From positions 2,107,233 through 2,171,232 of the forward strand of contig NZ_CP017639.1 in NCBI RefSeq assembly GCF_001767255.1: DNA of 64,000 bases. The letters are read 5' to 3'. The position numbers and the translations under genes are program-made. Below, piece by piece: positions 54,120 to 64,000 of the stretch (position 1 is the first letter of the stretch; each line of letters starts with the position of its first letter). The notes beneath the pieces were generated by a model. That model had not been told where the DNA came from and did no database searches. It worked only from the letters and a program-made list of their open reading frames with translations. This DNA is from Corynebacterium sp. NML98-0116. Its GTDB lineage: Bacteria > Actinomycetota > Actinomycetes > Mycobacteriales > Mycobacteriaceae.

Positions 54120-54977
54120 ATGCAGAACGACTTCCTTGCGATTAGCTTTGCGCTCACGTCTGCGCTGCTCATCGCGGTGGGGACGGTGTGGCGCCACCGC
54201 ATCTTGCGCGCCGGCCGCTCCACAACGGAGGTCAATCCCTCACCGCTTTCTTCTTTGCGACGCCCCGCCTGGTGGGCATCGCTCGCCCTTGCGCTGGCCG
54301 CGTACGGATTTCAGGCGCTGGCGCTGGCGTTCGGATCCCTGCTGGTAGTCCAGCCGATTCTGGTGCTGTCACTGATGTTCACGCTGCTACTTTCGGCGCG
54401 CGTGGAGCACCGCACAATGTCGCCGCAGGGCACGGCGTGGGCGACGCTGCTGACCATTTTCGTTGCGGTGGTGATCCTGGTGGGCCGCCCGGTGCCGGGC
54501 ACCGCCCCGCCGGGAATGGTCGGCTGGGTGCTGGCAATCGGGGTTGGGCTGGCCTGGATGGTCGGGACGGTCGCGTTCGCCCGCACCCGTGGCGCCGCTA
54601 CGCAGGCGCTGGCCTACGGCATCCTGTGCGGCGCGATCTTCGGCTACCTGGCGGTGTTTTCCAAGGTGGCTGTGGACGCCTACGTACACGGCGGAGTCGT
54701 TGGACTTGTGGAGTCGTGGCAGTTCTGGGCCATGCTGGCCTGCGCGGTGCTGGGCACGGCAGTGCAGCAGTTCGCGTTCGGCGCCAGCAAGCTGGCCACC
54801 ACGCTGCCGGCCATGAAGGTTGTTGAGCCGCTGGTTGCACTCACCTTGGGCATCGTGCTGCTTGGGGAGAACTTCGCCGTGTCCAGTGTTGGGGGTTGGG
54901 TAGCGATGGTGGCGTCGATAATTATGATGCTGGCCAGCGCGGCGATGCTCACACGGGTCAGTATTCAAGTGGGATAG
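54120..54977 (+). CDS. DMT-family transporter
   Basis: This 285-residue protein has about nine to ten membrane helices in the EamA-like two-half pattern. No substrate signature is evident. A TATTAT -10 box (54106-54111) ends 8 nt before the ATG at 54120, which I prefer to the TTG at 54114. Divergent from lysC. Confidence 0.78.
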   Translation: MQNDFLAISFALTSALLIAVGTVWRHRILRAGRSTTEVNPSPLSSLRRPAWWASLALALAAYGFQALALAFGSLLVVQPILVLSLMFTLLLSARVEHRTMSPQGTAWATLLTIFVAVVILVGRPVPGTAPPGMVGWVLAIGVGLAWMVGTVAFARTRGAATQALAYGILCGAIFGYLAVFSKVAVDAYVHGGVVGLVESWQFWAMLACAVLGTAVQQFAFGASKLATTLPAMKVVEPLVALTLGIVLLGENFAVSSVGGWVAMVASIIMMLASAAMLTRVSIQVG

Positions 54978-55002
54978 GCCCAAACCGTGTATGCTTTGGC
55001 GC

Positions 55003-55059
55003 ATGTCACATCAGCTGCTGCTCCTAATCTGCCGCGGCGGGATACAGGCCTCGTTGTAA
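55003..55059 (+). CDS. leuL: Leucine leader peptide
   Basis: The 18-residue ORF MSHQLLLLICRGGIQASL has four consecutive Leu codons (CTG CTG CTC CTA) followed by Ile. A TATGCT -10 box (54990-54995) ends 7 nt before its ATG, so translation would begin at the mRNA 5' end. Together with the hairpins before leuA, this indicates ribosome-mediated attenuation by leucine. Confidence 0.78.
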   Translation: MSHQLLLLICRGGIQASL

Positions 55060-56890
<1,831 letters not shown>

Positions 56891-56894
56891 CACC

Positions 56895-56911
56895 ACCCCC
56901 GTCAGGGGGGT
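56895..56911 (+). terminator. Possible weak terminator of leuA
   Basis: The ACCCCC / GGGGGT hairpin with a GTCA loop is followed by CGTTCT shortly after the stop codon. Confidence 0.4.
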
Positions 56912-57118
56912 CGTTCTGCCTGGCGGACTGAGATGCGAGTGATAAAGCGCGCTCGCTTCTCTTACGCCTCTCTCAGCGTATAAGAATCCGCGCTGCGTAC
57001 GACCGTGACGTGTCACACGCCTCCACAGGTCGACATGCGTTTACCCAGGTGCGCGCCTTATACTCATTGCTCGGAGATTTATCTACTGGCGAGGCAGCAC
57101 CGGGTAAGGCAGGGCGAA

Positions 57119-58543
57119 ATGGCAACAACATACGTGGTTCCAGACCACGGGCTTGGTGCTGTTCGCAACATCCCGGTGCACGAGGCGGAGCAAGAGCACA
57201 TCATTCACCTGCTCGATTCTGCCGATACGGACGTTGCGGACCTCGCGGCGCTGCTTATCCCGCGCGCTGAGGGCGGCGGGTTCGACATTCACTTCCAGGA
57301 CTCAGTGCTCGGCAGCATGAGCGCCTCGGACGCGCGCGAGTACGCGGAGCTGTCCTGGATCGTGGAAGCCTCGATGATCCCGCAGGTCACGGTGCGCGCC
57401 ACCCGCCTCGCGGACGGCTCCCTGCAAACCGTCCTTCGCCTGCCACGCCCCGGCCTGTGCATCCCCACCAACCAGCCCCCGACCGAGCCCTGGGTGTTTC
57501 TCGACGACACCCGCACCTACGACGTCTCCTTCCTCCCGGACGCGCAGGAAGCCCAGGAAGTTTCGGTGCTGGACCGGAAGCATTACCTGCTCACGCTGAG
57601 CGCCACTGAGGATGCCGCCGAAGATACTGTGCAGGTCGCGATTGGGGATCGGGCCGTCGGCACCCTGGTGGGGCCAGTGGCCACCGCGCTGCTGCCGACG
57701 CTGCAGTCCCTCAGCGAGCGTGGCCTGCTGGCGGTAGCTCACGGCTACCTCGCGCCGCTGGGTGGCAAGCCGTCGTTGAGCGTGACCGTTGGCCCACTCG
57801 CCCCGGACGTGCTTCCGCCCCTCTCCCCGATTCCGCCGGTGCAGGTCCACCCGCGCCACCCGGATACCTCGGCAATGTCGGCGACCACCGTGATCCCCGT
57901 GGTACGCCCAGAGGAGCTGGAAGACAGCGCCGACGCGGTGGCCAAGTCCGCCGCAGCGAAGGCTGATTCGGAGGAGTTCCCCGCCGTGGAGACCCCGGCG
58001 GACGAGAAGGCCCCGGAGGCGCAGCCGAAGAAGAACCAGCCGATCCACCCGATGCGCTGGGTAGCCGCTATCATCGGCGCGCTGCTGATCGCGCTGATCG
58101 GCTCGGTGGCGTTCAGCGAGCAGTGGAGCGGCTCGCCGGACACAGTTTCCACGTACATGACGGAGCCTGCGCACTCCCCGAGCAAGTCCGGCCAGAAACC
58201 GGAACCTTCGAAGCGGTCGACGGAACAGACCACTGAGGAGACCACGCCGCCTTCTTCGGAGCCCGCGTCTGCGCCGGCTTCGACGCCAGCCCCGGCGCAA
58301 CAGGAACCGGCGTACCAGGTGCCAGCACAGCCGGCCCCGGTGTGGCAGGCTCCAGACCCTGCGCCCGTGCCCGCGCCGGCCCCTGCACCAGCGCCTGTGC
58401 AGCAGCCCGCTCCCGTGCAGGAACAGCCCGCGCCGGCCCCTGCACCAGCGCCTGCCCCCGACTACCAGTACAATTTCGGCGGCCTGCAGATCCAGTCGGA
58501 CACGCCGCTCGGCGGGCCATTACACCGCGTGCAGTGGCCATAG
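57119..58543 (+). CDS. Unknown membrane protein with Pro-rich exported tail
   Basis: This 474-residue protein has a cytoplasmic N-terminal region of about 300 residues with no recognised domain. A single membrane helix follows (MRWVAAIIGALLIALIGSVA, about 321-340) and then a low-complexity extracytoplasmic tail: Ser/Thr/Glu-rich first, then PAPAP/QEQPAPAP repeats. The tail may span the cell wall. The ATG at 57119 is taken over the upstream GTG at 57005. Its TAG stop is 1 nt before the next gene's -10 box. Confidence 0.72.
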   Translation: MATTYVVPDHGLGAVRNIPVHEAEQEHIIHLLDSADTDVADLAALLIPRAEGGGFDIHFQDSVLGSMSASDAREYAELSWIVEASMIPQVTVRATRLADGSLQTVLRLPRPGLCIPTNQPPTEPWVFLDDTRTYDVSFLPDAQEAQEVSVLDRKHYLLTLSATEDAAEDTVQVAIGDRAVGTLVGPVATALLPTLQSLSERGLLAVAHGYLAPLGGKPSLSVTVGPLAPDVLPPLSPIPPVQVHPRHPDTSAMSATTVIPVVRPEELEDSADAVAKSAAAKADSEEFPAVETPADEKAPEAQPKKNQPIHPMRWVAAIIGALLIALIGSVAFSEQWSGSPDTVSTYMTEPAHSPSKSGQKPEPSKRSTEQTTEETTPPSSEPASAPASTPAPAQQEPAYQVPAQPAPVWQAPDPAPVPAPAPAPAPVQQPAPVQEQPAPAPAPAPAPDYQYNFGGLQIQSDTPLGGPLHRVQWP

Positions 58544-58557
58544 CTACTATCAGAGTG

Positions 58558-59550
58558 ATGACAACACCTGACCACGAGCTCTTTCCGTTCGTCGCGGTAA
58601 GCGCCCTTTCGACAAGCATCCACCCCTCTACGGGGCGTTTGCTCACCCTCGATGCGGTCACGTTCGACGAAAACGGCGAGGTCGGCGAGGACTTCCACGC
58701 CGTATTCAACCCGGTCAAAGACGCCGGCCCGCGCCACCTCCACAACCTGGAGAAGAGCGACTTCGCTCAGGCGCCACGGTTCGCGCGGCACCTCAAGACA
58801 CTCAACAAGCTTATCGACGGCCGCACCCTCATCGTGCTCGACAGCCCCACGGAGTGGGGGTACCTCGTCTCCGAGTCGCGCCGCGCCATGAACGCCGCCG
58901 CCCGCGCCAACCGCCAACGCGCCCGCAAGCACAACCGGCGCCGCCAGCGCGTCGGCCACATCCCGCGCCCCGAAGCAATCGTGGACATCCTCGGCAGCGC
59001 ACGCCGCCAAGGCCACATCCTCATCGACGAGCGACTCAACGCCGTGGCCAACCAAGTCGGTGTGCTCTCCGAACCGGCCACCGCCACCGTCGAGCGCGCC
59101 AGCGTCCCCGAGGAGGAACTCTCCCGGGCGGCCACACTGAAGCTCGTCGCGGTGTACCTGCAGCTGCGCGAAAACGGCACGCTGACCAGCATCGACCCGG
59201 AGGACCTCAAGGCGGACCGTTTCGGTCTGCAGCGCTCCGCACTGCGGGTGGACGCGCATAAGCGCGAAGGGGACGTCGATAATCCGGGCGTCTACACGGG
59301 CGCAGGCCTCAAGCCAGGCATGGAGATCTCCATCTCCGACGACGTCGCCGTCGACCCCGACGAGCTCATCCAGGCCGCGCTCGACGCCGGGCTGAACTAC
59401 CAAGAAAAGCTCACACGCACCGCCTCCCTCGTCGTCTCCGACGCCCCATCCCGCGGCGCCGAACTGCGAGGCAAAGCGATGCACGCGCACCGCAAAGACA
59501 TCCCGGTGCTCAGCGCGCAGGAGTTTCTCCAGGCCGTAGCGCACGACTAA
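58558..59550 (+). CDS. DnaQ/epsilon-like exonuclease-fold protein, probably inactive
   Basis: This 330-residue protein sits where corynebacteria encode a DNA polymerase III epsilon-like protein. The fold is suggested by FVAVSALSTSIHPSTGRLLT and DGRTLIVLDSPTEWGYLV. Where an active DEDD exonuclease has DxE, this has SAL, so catalysis is doubtful. The C-terminal part lacks a recognised domain. A TACTAT -10 box (58545-58550) ends 7 nt before the ATG. Confidence 0.7.
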   Translation: MTTPDHELFPFVAVSALSTSIHPSTGRLLTLDAVTFDENGEVGEDFHAVFNPVKDAGPRHLHNLEKSDFAQAPRFARHLKTLNKLIDGRTLIVLDSPTEWGYLVSESRRAMNAAARANRQRARKHNRRRQRVGHIPRPEAIVDILGSARRQGHILIDERLNAVANQVGVLSEPATATVERASVPEEELSRAATLKLVAVYLQLRENGTLTSIDPEDLKADRFGLQRSALRVDAHKREGDVDNPGVYTGAGLKPGMEISISDDVAVDPDELIQAALDAGLNYQEKLTRTASLVVSDAPSRGAELRGKAMHAHRKDIPVLSAQEFLQAVAHD

Positions 59551-59559
59551 CGTAGAGGC

Positions 59560-60819
59560 ATGCTCTCACAACTGCGTACCTCTGTTGCGCTGGCCGCCGC
59601 GCAGGCCGCCACGTTCGCGTCGCGCGCCACCGGCCGCGGCGCCGGCGGCATGATCGGCGGGCTCGTTGCCAACGCGATCGACCCGAACATCATGGCAGGC
59701 CTGTCCAAGGGGCGCCCGGCCGTGCTGGTGACGGGCACGAACGGCAAGTCCACCACCACAAAGATGCTGGTGGCGGCGCTGCGCTCCACCAGGACCGTGG
59801 CCACCAACGACGGCGGCGACAACATGGACGCCGGCATCATCTCCGCGCTCATGGCGGGCAAGGACGCCTCCACGATCGCCCTCGAGGTCGACGAGCTGCA
59901 CGTCCCCCACGTCGCCGACCGGCTGCAGCCGAAGGCGTTCGTACTACTCAACCTGTCGCGCGACCAGCTGGACCGCGTCGGCGAGATCAACAAGATCGAG
60001 CGCGCCCTCCGCGGCGCCGTCAACGCCCACCCGGAGGCCACCGTCATCGCCAACTGCGACGACGTGCTCATGACCTCCGTCGCCTGGGACCACCCCAACG
60101 TCATCTGGGTTTCCGCGGGCGCCGGCTGGCTCGGCGACTCCGTCACCAACCCCCGCAGCGGCGGCCACGTCGTACGCACCGAGGGCGACTGGTACGCCGT
60201 CGAGCCCCTCCCCGACGGCTCTGAGTTTCGACGCCCCACCCCCACCTACGCCGTCACCGACGACGGCCTGCGCTGCCCGGATGGGGGCGTCGTCACGCTT
60301 GACCTGGCGCTGCCGGGGCGGGCCAACCGCGGCAACGCCGCACAGGCCGTAGCCTGCGCCGTCGACGTCTTCGGTGTACCACTCGCCTCCGCGCTCGCCG
60401 CCGTCGCCGACGTCCAAGACGTCGCAGGACGCTACTCCACCATCCACTTCGGCGACCACGAAGTCCGCCTCCTGCTGGCCAAGAATCCGGCAGGCTGGCA
60501 AGAGGCCCTCTCCATGGTGGACCGCACCGCCGACGGCCTCGTCATCGCCGTCAACGGCCAAGTCGCCGACGGCGAAGACCTCTCCTGGCTCTGGGACGTC
60601 AAATTCGAGGACTTCCACGGCATTGCCGTCAAAGCCGCCGGCGAACGCGGCACCGACCTCGCAGTGCGCCTGCTCTACGCCGACATCGAGCACGAACTGA
60701 TCCACAACTGCGTCGACGCCATCCGCGCCTGCCCACCCGGCCGCGTCGAAGTGCTGGCCAACTACACCGCCTTCCGCGACCTCAAAAAGGACCTACACAA
60801 GGAGCTGGACCGTGACTAA
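59560..60819 (+). CDS. murT: Lipid II isoglutaminyl synthase, subunit MurT
   Basis: With GatD it amidates the alpha-carboxyl of D-Glu in lipid II, needed for peptidoglycan cross-linking. The 419-residue Mur-ligase-like protein has P-loop VTGTNGKSTTT (about 57), a central domain with LNLSRDQLDRVGEI, and a C-terminal DUF1727 domain. The zinc ribbon of other MurT proteins appears lost: only one Cys (LRCPDGG) remains in that region. The 3' end overlaps gatD by 8 bp. Confidence 0.93.
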   Translation: MLSQLRTSVALAAAQAATFASRATGRGAGGMIGGLVANAIDPNIMAGLSKGRPAVLVTGTNGKSTTTKMLVAALRSTRTVATNDGGDNMDAGIISALMAGKDASTIALEVDELHVPHVADRLQPKAFVLLNLSRDQLDRVGEINKIERALRGAVNAHPEATVIANCDDVLMTSVAWDHPNVIWVSAGAGWLGDSVTNPRSGGHVVRTEGDWYAVEPLPDGSEFRRPTPTYAVTDDGLRCPDGGVVTLDLALPGRANRGNAAQAVACAVDVFGVPLASALAAVADVQDVAGRYSTIHFGDHEVRLLLAKNPAGWQEALSMVDRTADGLVIAVNGQVADGEDLSWLWDVKFEDFHGIAVKAAGERGTDLAVRLLYADIEHELIHNCVDAIRACPPGRVEVLANYTAFRDLKKDLHKELDRD

Positions 60820-61522
60820 CACTTTGACCATCGGCCTGCTACTCCCCGACGTACTCGGCACCTACGGCGACGACGGCAACGCACTCGTCCTGCGCCAACG
60901 CGCCCGCATGCGCGGCATCGACGCCCACATCCGGCCCATCCCCCTCACCGAGGACATCCCCTCCGACTGCGACATCTACACCCTCGGCGGCGGCGAAGAC
61001 TCCGCCCAAATCATTGCGGCCTCCCGCCTGCAAGCATCCCCCGGCCTGCAGCGCGCCATCGACGCCGGCCGCCCCGTCTTCGCCGTCTGTGCCGGCATGC
61101 AGGTCCTCGGCCACAGCTTCACCGCCCACGGCGAAGAAGTCGCCGGCATCGGCGTCCTCGACGTCCGCACCTCCCCCATGTCGGAGCGCGCCATCGGGGA
61201 AGTCCAATCCCACCCACTTCTCGACGGCCTCTCCGCCCCCCTCACCGGATTCGAAAACCACATGGGCGGCACCACCCTCGGCCCCGACGCCTCCCCACTC
61301 GGCCAGGTGAAACGTGGCGTGGGCAACAACGGTTCTCGGGCTGGCGTTGAGGGCGTTGTGCAGGGCAGCGTCATCGCCACCTACATGCACGGCCCTGCCC
61401 TGGCCCGCAACCCCGAACTTGCCGACCTCCTCCTCGCCCGCGCCCTCGGCATCGACGCCCAGGAACTCACCCCACTCGCGTTGCCCGAGGTGGACCAGCT
61501 GCGCAAGGAGCGCCTCAGGTAG
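60812..61522 (+). CDS. gatD: Lipid II isoglutaminyl synthase, glutaminase subunit GatD
   Basis: This 236-residue class I glutamine amidotransferase has nucleophile Cys in FAVCAGMQ (about 94) and catalytic His in ATYMHGPALARNPELAD (about 194). It supplies ammonia to MurT. The GTG start at 60812 lies within murT, so the two are translationally coupled. Confidence 0.94.
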   Translation: MTNTLTIGLLLPDVLGTYGDDGNALVLRQRARMRGIDAHIRPIPLTEDIPSDCDIYTLGGGEDSAQIIAASRLQASPGLQRAIDAGRPVFAVCAGMQVLGHSFTAHGEEVAGIGVLDVRTSPMSERAIGEVQSHPLLDGLSAPLTGFENHMGGTTLGPDASPLGQVKRGVGNNGSRAGVEGVVQGSVIATYMHGPALARNPELADLLLARALGIDAQELTPLALPEVDQLRKERLR

Positions 61523-61547
61523 GTTGCCGCTAGCGCTCTAGGAGCCA

Positions 61548-61697
61548 GTGCCAAAGGACGCAATTCGTTCCGAGGAACTCGGGAAAAGCCCAGGTCGCAA
61601 ATAAGCGGTTGCGTCCTTTGGCACTCGGCCCGGTTGGGGTGACACCAAATTCCCTCATTGGATTTTCGCGACCTGGGGAAACGCCTCAGCGCCTGCC
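61548..61697 (+). repeat. Repeat locus G: type II plus truncated type I unit
   Basis: The type II unit (61548-61624, 77 bp) has perfect arms GTGCCAAAGGACGCAA and TTGCGTCCTTTGGCAC and core CCCAGGTCGC. After an 18-bp spacer a type I unit starts at 61643 with core CGCGACCTGGGGAAAC. Compared with locus C it matches to about 61692 and then diverges; the expected closing arm at about 61706-61717 is missing. Confidence 0.78.
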
Positions 61698-61759
61698 ACC
61701 TAGGGTTATCAATGATATTTCGCAATAGCCAGCAATGAACGCTTGCATTGCGCAAGACG

Positions 61760-63679
61760 TTACATTATCTTCTGAAACATATAGCGCACCTTGTCCAGGC
61801 GGCTGTTTGGACGGCGGGGCTGGATGACTGGCTTGCCGACAGCGGCCTGATACCCTTTCAGTTCTGTAAGGCATACGCTCTGCCCGTTGGTGTAAAAGGC
61901 CAGATCAGTACGGTATGCCTGTATACAGCGGGCGGAAATCTCGCCAGTAAAGACAACTTCATCCTTTTTTACCTGGACCGTTTCGATGGTGGCACAGTAT
62001 TTCGGTGCATCATGATAAGCCCTGGAAAGATATTCCCGGGGCGCATAGAGGGTGAAGGAGAGATAAGGTTCCAGCAGTTGCGTCCCTGATTCCTTCAATG
62101 CCTGTTCCAATACAATCGGGGCCAATGAGCGGAAGTCCGCCGGCGTGCTGACCGGACTGTAATAAAGCCCGTATTCAAAGCAAATCTTACAGTCCGTTAC
62201 GTTCCAGCCGAACAAGCCCTGCTCCAGCCCGTAACGGATACCATCCCTGACAGCGTTTTGAAAACTCTGGTTCAAGTATCCCAGCGAAACCCGGCTCTCG
62301 TATTGTACACCGGAGCCAAGCGGGAGTGGTGTAACAGACAGTCCGATGGATGCCCAAAACGGGTTGGGCGGCACCTCGATATGGATGGTGTGGCTGGCTG
62401 CTTTGAGCGGCCGCTCCATATAAATGACGGTGGGTTCCTTTACCACTGTTTCAAGCTTGTATTTTTCCGACAGCAAAGCGGAAACAACCTCCAACTGCAC
62501 CCGGCCCAAAAAAGAAAGAATGATCTCATGGGTGATGGAATCCACCTCGCAGCGCAAAAGCGGGTCAGTATCCGCAAGTTGCGTAAGAGCGTCCAGCAGC
62601 CGTTCTCTTTGCGCTGCCGTTTTCGGCGCAATCGACGTCCGCAGCATGGGGAGGGGGTCCTCACGCCACCTTTTACGAGGGAGCCGGGTTGGGTCCCCTA
62701 ATACATCGTTTAACCTCACGCTGTCGCTGGGAAGGATAACAATTTCACCCGGATAAGCGGTGTCTGTCCGAACAATTTCCCCTTTGGATGGAATACGCAT
62801 CTCTGTGATTTTCAGCTTTTCTCTCCCGGCCAGGGCCACCGTATCCCGCAGGCGCAGCGTTCCGCTGTATAGCCGTAGATAGACACGCCGCTGGCCGCAA
62901 TCTGTATACTCCACCTTGAAAACGCTGCCGCATAGGGCGGCGCTCCCCTGTTCCCCAATCGGTTGGAACAGCCCTGTCACCGCATCCATCAACGGTTGAA
63001 TGCCAAGGCCCTTTTTGGCGCTGCCATAATAGACCGGGAACAGGGAGGCGTCTTGAACCCGCCGCTGTTCCTCCCGCACAAGTTTTTCCCGGCTGATTGG
63101 TTCTCCTGCGATATACTTTTCCAATAATTTATCGTTATTTTCGATGACCGCATCCCATGCTTCTATGTCGGTATTTTCCTCCAGGACTATTTCCGGGGAC
63201 AGCGACACCGTCTGCTTGATGATAATATCGGCGGAGAGCTTATCCCGAACAGACTGAACCACGCTCTGCAAATCAACGCCAGCCTGGTCGATCTTGTTGA
63301 TAAAGATAACGGTGGGAATGTTCATTTTCCGCAGGGCATGGAACAGAATACGGGTCTGGGCCTGCACGCCATCTTTAGCGGAGATCACCAAGATGGCCCC
63401 ATCTAAAACAGCCAAAGAGCGGTACACCTCCGCCAAAAAATCCATGTGGCCGGGCGTATCCACAATGTTGACTTTACATCTGTGCCACTGGAAGGAAGTG
63501 ACTGCCGCTTGAATGGTAATCCCACGCTGCCGCTCCAAAAACATGGTGTCCGTCCTCGTTGTCCCTTTTTCGACGCTCCCCGGTTCTGAAATGGCTCCGC
63601 TGGCATATAGCAGGCTCTCCGTCAAGGTCGTCTTTCCAGCGTCTACATGGGCAAGAATTCCAATATTGATTATTTTCAT
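61760..63679 (-). CDS. tet(W): Tetracycline resistance ribosomal protection protein Tet(W)
   Basis: This 639-residue translational GTPase resembles EF-G and removes tetracycline from the ribosome. G motifs are AHVDAGKT (10-17), DTPGH (about 74) and NKID (about 128). Sequence and length match Tet(W) as I know it, beginning [26 protein letters not shown] lies 9 nt before the ATG. Codon use and G+C differ from the host. The gene looks intact. Confidence 0.95.
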   Translation of the reverse strand: MKIINIGILAHVDAGKTTLTESLLYASGAISEPGSVEKGTTRTDTMFLERQRGITIQAAVTSFQWHRCKVNIVDTPGHMDFLAEVYRSLAVLDGAILVISAKDGVQAQTRILFHALRKMNIPTVIFINKIDQAGVDLQSVVQSVRDKLSADIIIKQTVSLSPEIVLEENTDIEAWDAVIENNDKLLEKYIAGEPISREKLVREEQRRVQDASLFPVYYGSAKKGLGIQPLMDAVTGLFQPIGEQGSAALCGSVFKVEYTDCGQRRVYLRLYSGTLRLRDTVALAGREKLKITEMRIPSKGEIVRTDTAYPGEIVILPSDSVRLNDVLGDPTRLPRKRWREDPLPMLRTSIAPKTAAQRERLLDALTQLADTDPLLRCEVDSITHEIILSFLGRVQLEVVSALLSEKYKLETVVKEPTVIYMERPLKAASHTIHIEVPPNPFWASIGLSVTPLPLGSGVQYESRVSLGYLNQSFQNAVRDGIRYGLEQGLFGWNVTDCKICFEYGLYYSPVSTPADFRSLAPIVLEQALKESGTQLLEPYLSFTLYAPREYLSRAYHDAPKYCATIETVQVKKDEVVFTGEISARCIQAYRTDLAFYTNGQSVCLTELKGYQAAVGKPVIQPRRPNSRLDKVRYMFQKIM

Positions 63680-63713
63680 GTGATTGTCCTCCCTTTACTG
63701 CCCCGAAGGGCAT

Positions 63714-63752
63714 AAAAATCCCCAGCAGTAAAATACTTTTACCACTGGGGAT
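63714..63752 (-). terminator. Attenuator hairpin before tet(W)
   Basis: On the minus strand ATCCCCAG..GTAAAA pairs with TTTTAC..CTGGGGAT and is followed by TTTTTA. The hairpin overlaps the end of the leader peptide. A ribosome able to translate the leader should stop it folding, so low-level drug can switch on read-through, as described for tet(M). Confidence 0.8.
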
Positions 63753-63783
63753 GATAATTTGCGGACATACACATATACAGCAT
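63739..63783 (-). CDS. tet(W) leader peptide
   Basis: The 14-residue ORF MLYMCMSANYHPQW ends inside the attenuator stem. It is the expected short leader of the tet(M)/tet(W) regulatory region. Confidence 0.7.
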   Translation of the reverse strand: MLYMCMSANYHPQW

Positions 63784-63865
63784 ACACCTGTTTGTGAGTG
63801 CTGTTTTTGGGGATATGTCAAAATTGATAAGGCAAAAGTATTCTTAAATTGGGTACAAAAAACTA

Positions 63866-63884
63866 AGCCCCTACAAAAGGGACT
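63866..63884 (-). terminator. Possible upstream attenuator in the tet(W) leader
   Basis: On the minus strand AGTCCC and GGGGCT (one G-T pair) form a short hairpin followed by TAGTTTTTTG. It would be a second termination point between promoter and leader peptide. Confidence 0.45.
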
Positions 63885-63920
63885 ATCATAATCCTTTGTT
63901 CCCACTATTTGATTATAGTT

Positions 63921-63944
63921 TTATTTAAGAATACCTTGCCGCAT
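63921..63944 (-). CDS. Seven-codon leader ORF in the tet(W) 5' region
   Basis: MRQGILK is preceded by GGAG 9 nt upstream. Its 3' half (GTATTCTTAAA) can pair with TTTAAGAATAC about 85 nt downstream. From memory, an identical mini-ORF precedes tet(M) in Tn916. It is probably regulatory rather than a functional peptide. Confidence 0.45.
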   Translation of the reverse strand: MRQGILK

Positions 63945-63973
63945 ATTTTTTACTCCTTTTCGGGAATTGAATT

Positions 63974-63979
63974 ATTATA
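63974..63979 (-). promoter_or_regulatory. tet(W) promoter -10 box
   Basis: TATAAT (minus strand) lies about 30 nt before the seven-codon ORF. The -35 box would fall on the last bases of the window (about 63997 on) and cannot be judged. Confidence 0.6.
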
Positions 63980-64000
63980 TCACATCAGTTTTAGGAAAAC

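Larger units (their letters stand above)
61698..64000 (-). mobile_element. Acquired tet(W) segment (one end outside window)
   Basis: From about 61698 to the window end the base composition drops and no corynebacterial feature is seen. The segment carries tet(W) with its full leader. Its left edge falls within a repeat unit. No transposase, integrase or terminal inverted repeat is visible in the window, so the vehicle cannot be named. The right end lies outside the window. Confidence 0.6.

Noticed and set aside
61760..63679. Elongation factor G
   Set aside because: The protein is 639 residues, lower in G+C than the host, matches Tet(W) and has a tet-type attenuation leader.

Overview
The window is about 60% or more G+C until its last 2.3 kb and looks like a Corynebacterium chromosome. 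The evidence is the gene set and its order: topA / cyaB, glxR with a neighbouring nth, whcA beside a class A PBP, katA beside sigC, lysC-asd, leuA, and murT-gatD. As I recall it, this is the order of a conserved block in C. glutamicum. Short actinobacterial -10 boxes often sit only 5-8 nt before start codons, which suggests leaderless mRNAs. The species cannot be named from this sequence.

Layout. 1-4824: giant Rib/G5-repeat surface protein, C-terminus cut by the window edge. 5.4-13 kb: tRNA-Thr, holB, the membrane adenylate cyclase cyaB, topA, a DedA protein, a molybdopterin-binding Mop protein and cspA. 13-24 kb: the actinobacterial 'helicase/secretion neighbourhood', with an Hrq1/YprA-like helicase, a compact Tad/Flp-type pilus or secretion operon (CpaE-like, TadA, TadB, TadC, Flp-like pilin, two TadE-like proteins) and a HAD phosphatase. 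It is interrupted by a low-G+C HicB-containing cassette at 16.6-17.7 kb. 24-33.8 kb: nth-tlpA-marP, glxR, metallo-beta-lactamase, DUF4177/RidA, whcA and pbp1a, GatB/YqeY, a metallophosphoesterase and tRNA-Pro. 34-41 kb: a second giant Rib/G5 surface protein and a YhgE/Pip-like membrane protein. 41-47 kb: Mrp Na+/H+ antiporter operon (A with fused B, then C, D, E, F, G). 47-51 kb: katA, sigC, an orphan HTH antitoxin-like ORF and a YkvI-type transporter. 51.7-61.5 kb: asd-lysC, a DMT transporter, leuL-leuA, a Pro-rich membrane protein, a degenerate DnaQ-like protein and murT-gatD. 61.7-64 kb: an acquired tet(W) tetracycline resistance gene with its complete attenuation leader, different in base composition from the rest.

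Functional links. CyaB makes the cAMP that GlxR senses. LysC and Asd start the lysine/DAP branch that supplies the peptidoglycan acted on by PBP1a and MurT/GatD. SigC, KatA and WhcA belong to respiratory and redox stress responses. The two surface proteins and the Tad cluster form the cell-surface and adhesion component.

Main unexplained feature: seven intergenic loci carry a highly ordered repeat family. Two palindrome-ended unit types occur. Type I begins CACCAAATTCCC, ends GGGAATTTGGTG and has a core GTTTCCCCAGGTCGC. Type II begins GTGCCAAAGGACGCAA and ends TTGCGTCCTTTGGCAC. Units of 71-77 or 89 bp are separated by spacers of almost invariant length (18 or 19 bp), always in the order II-I or II-I-I on one strand, giving elements of about 170 bp or exactly 275 bp. 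Two genes end inside these repeats, and the tet(W) segment appears to have broken one of them.
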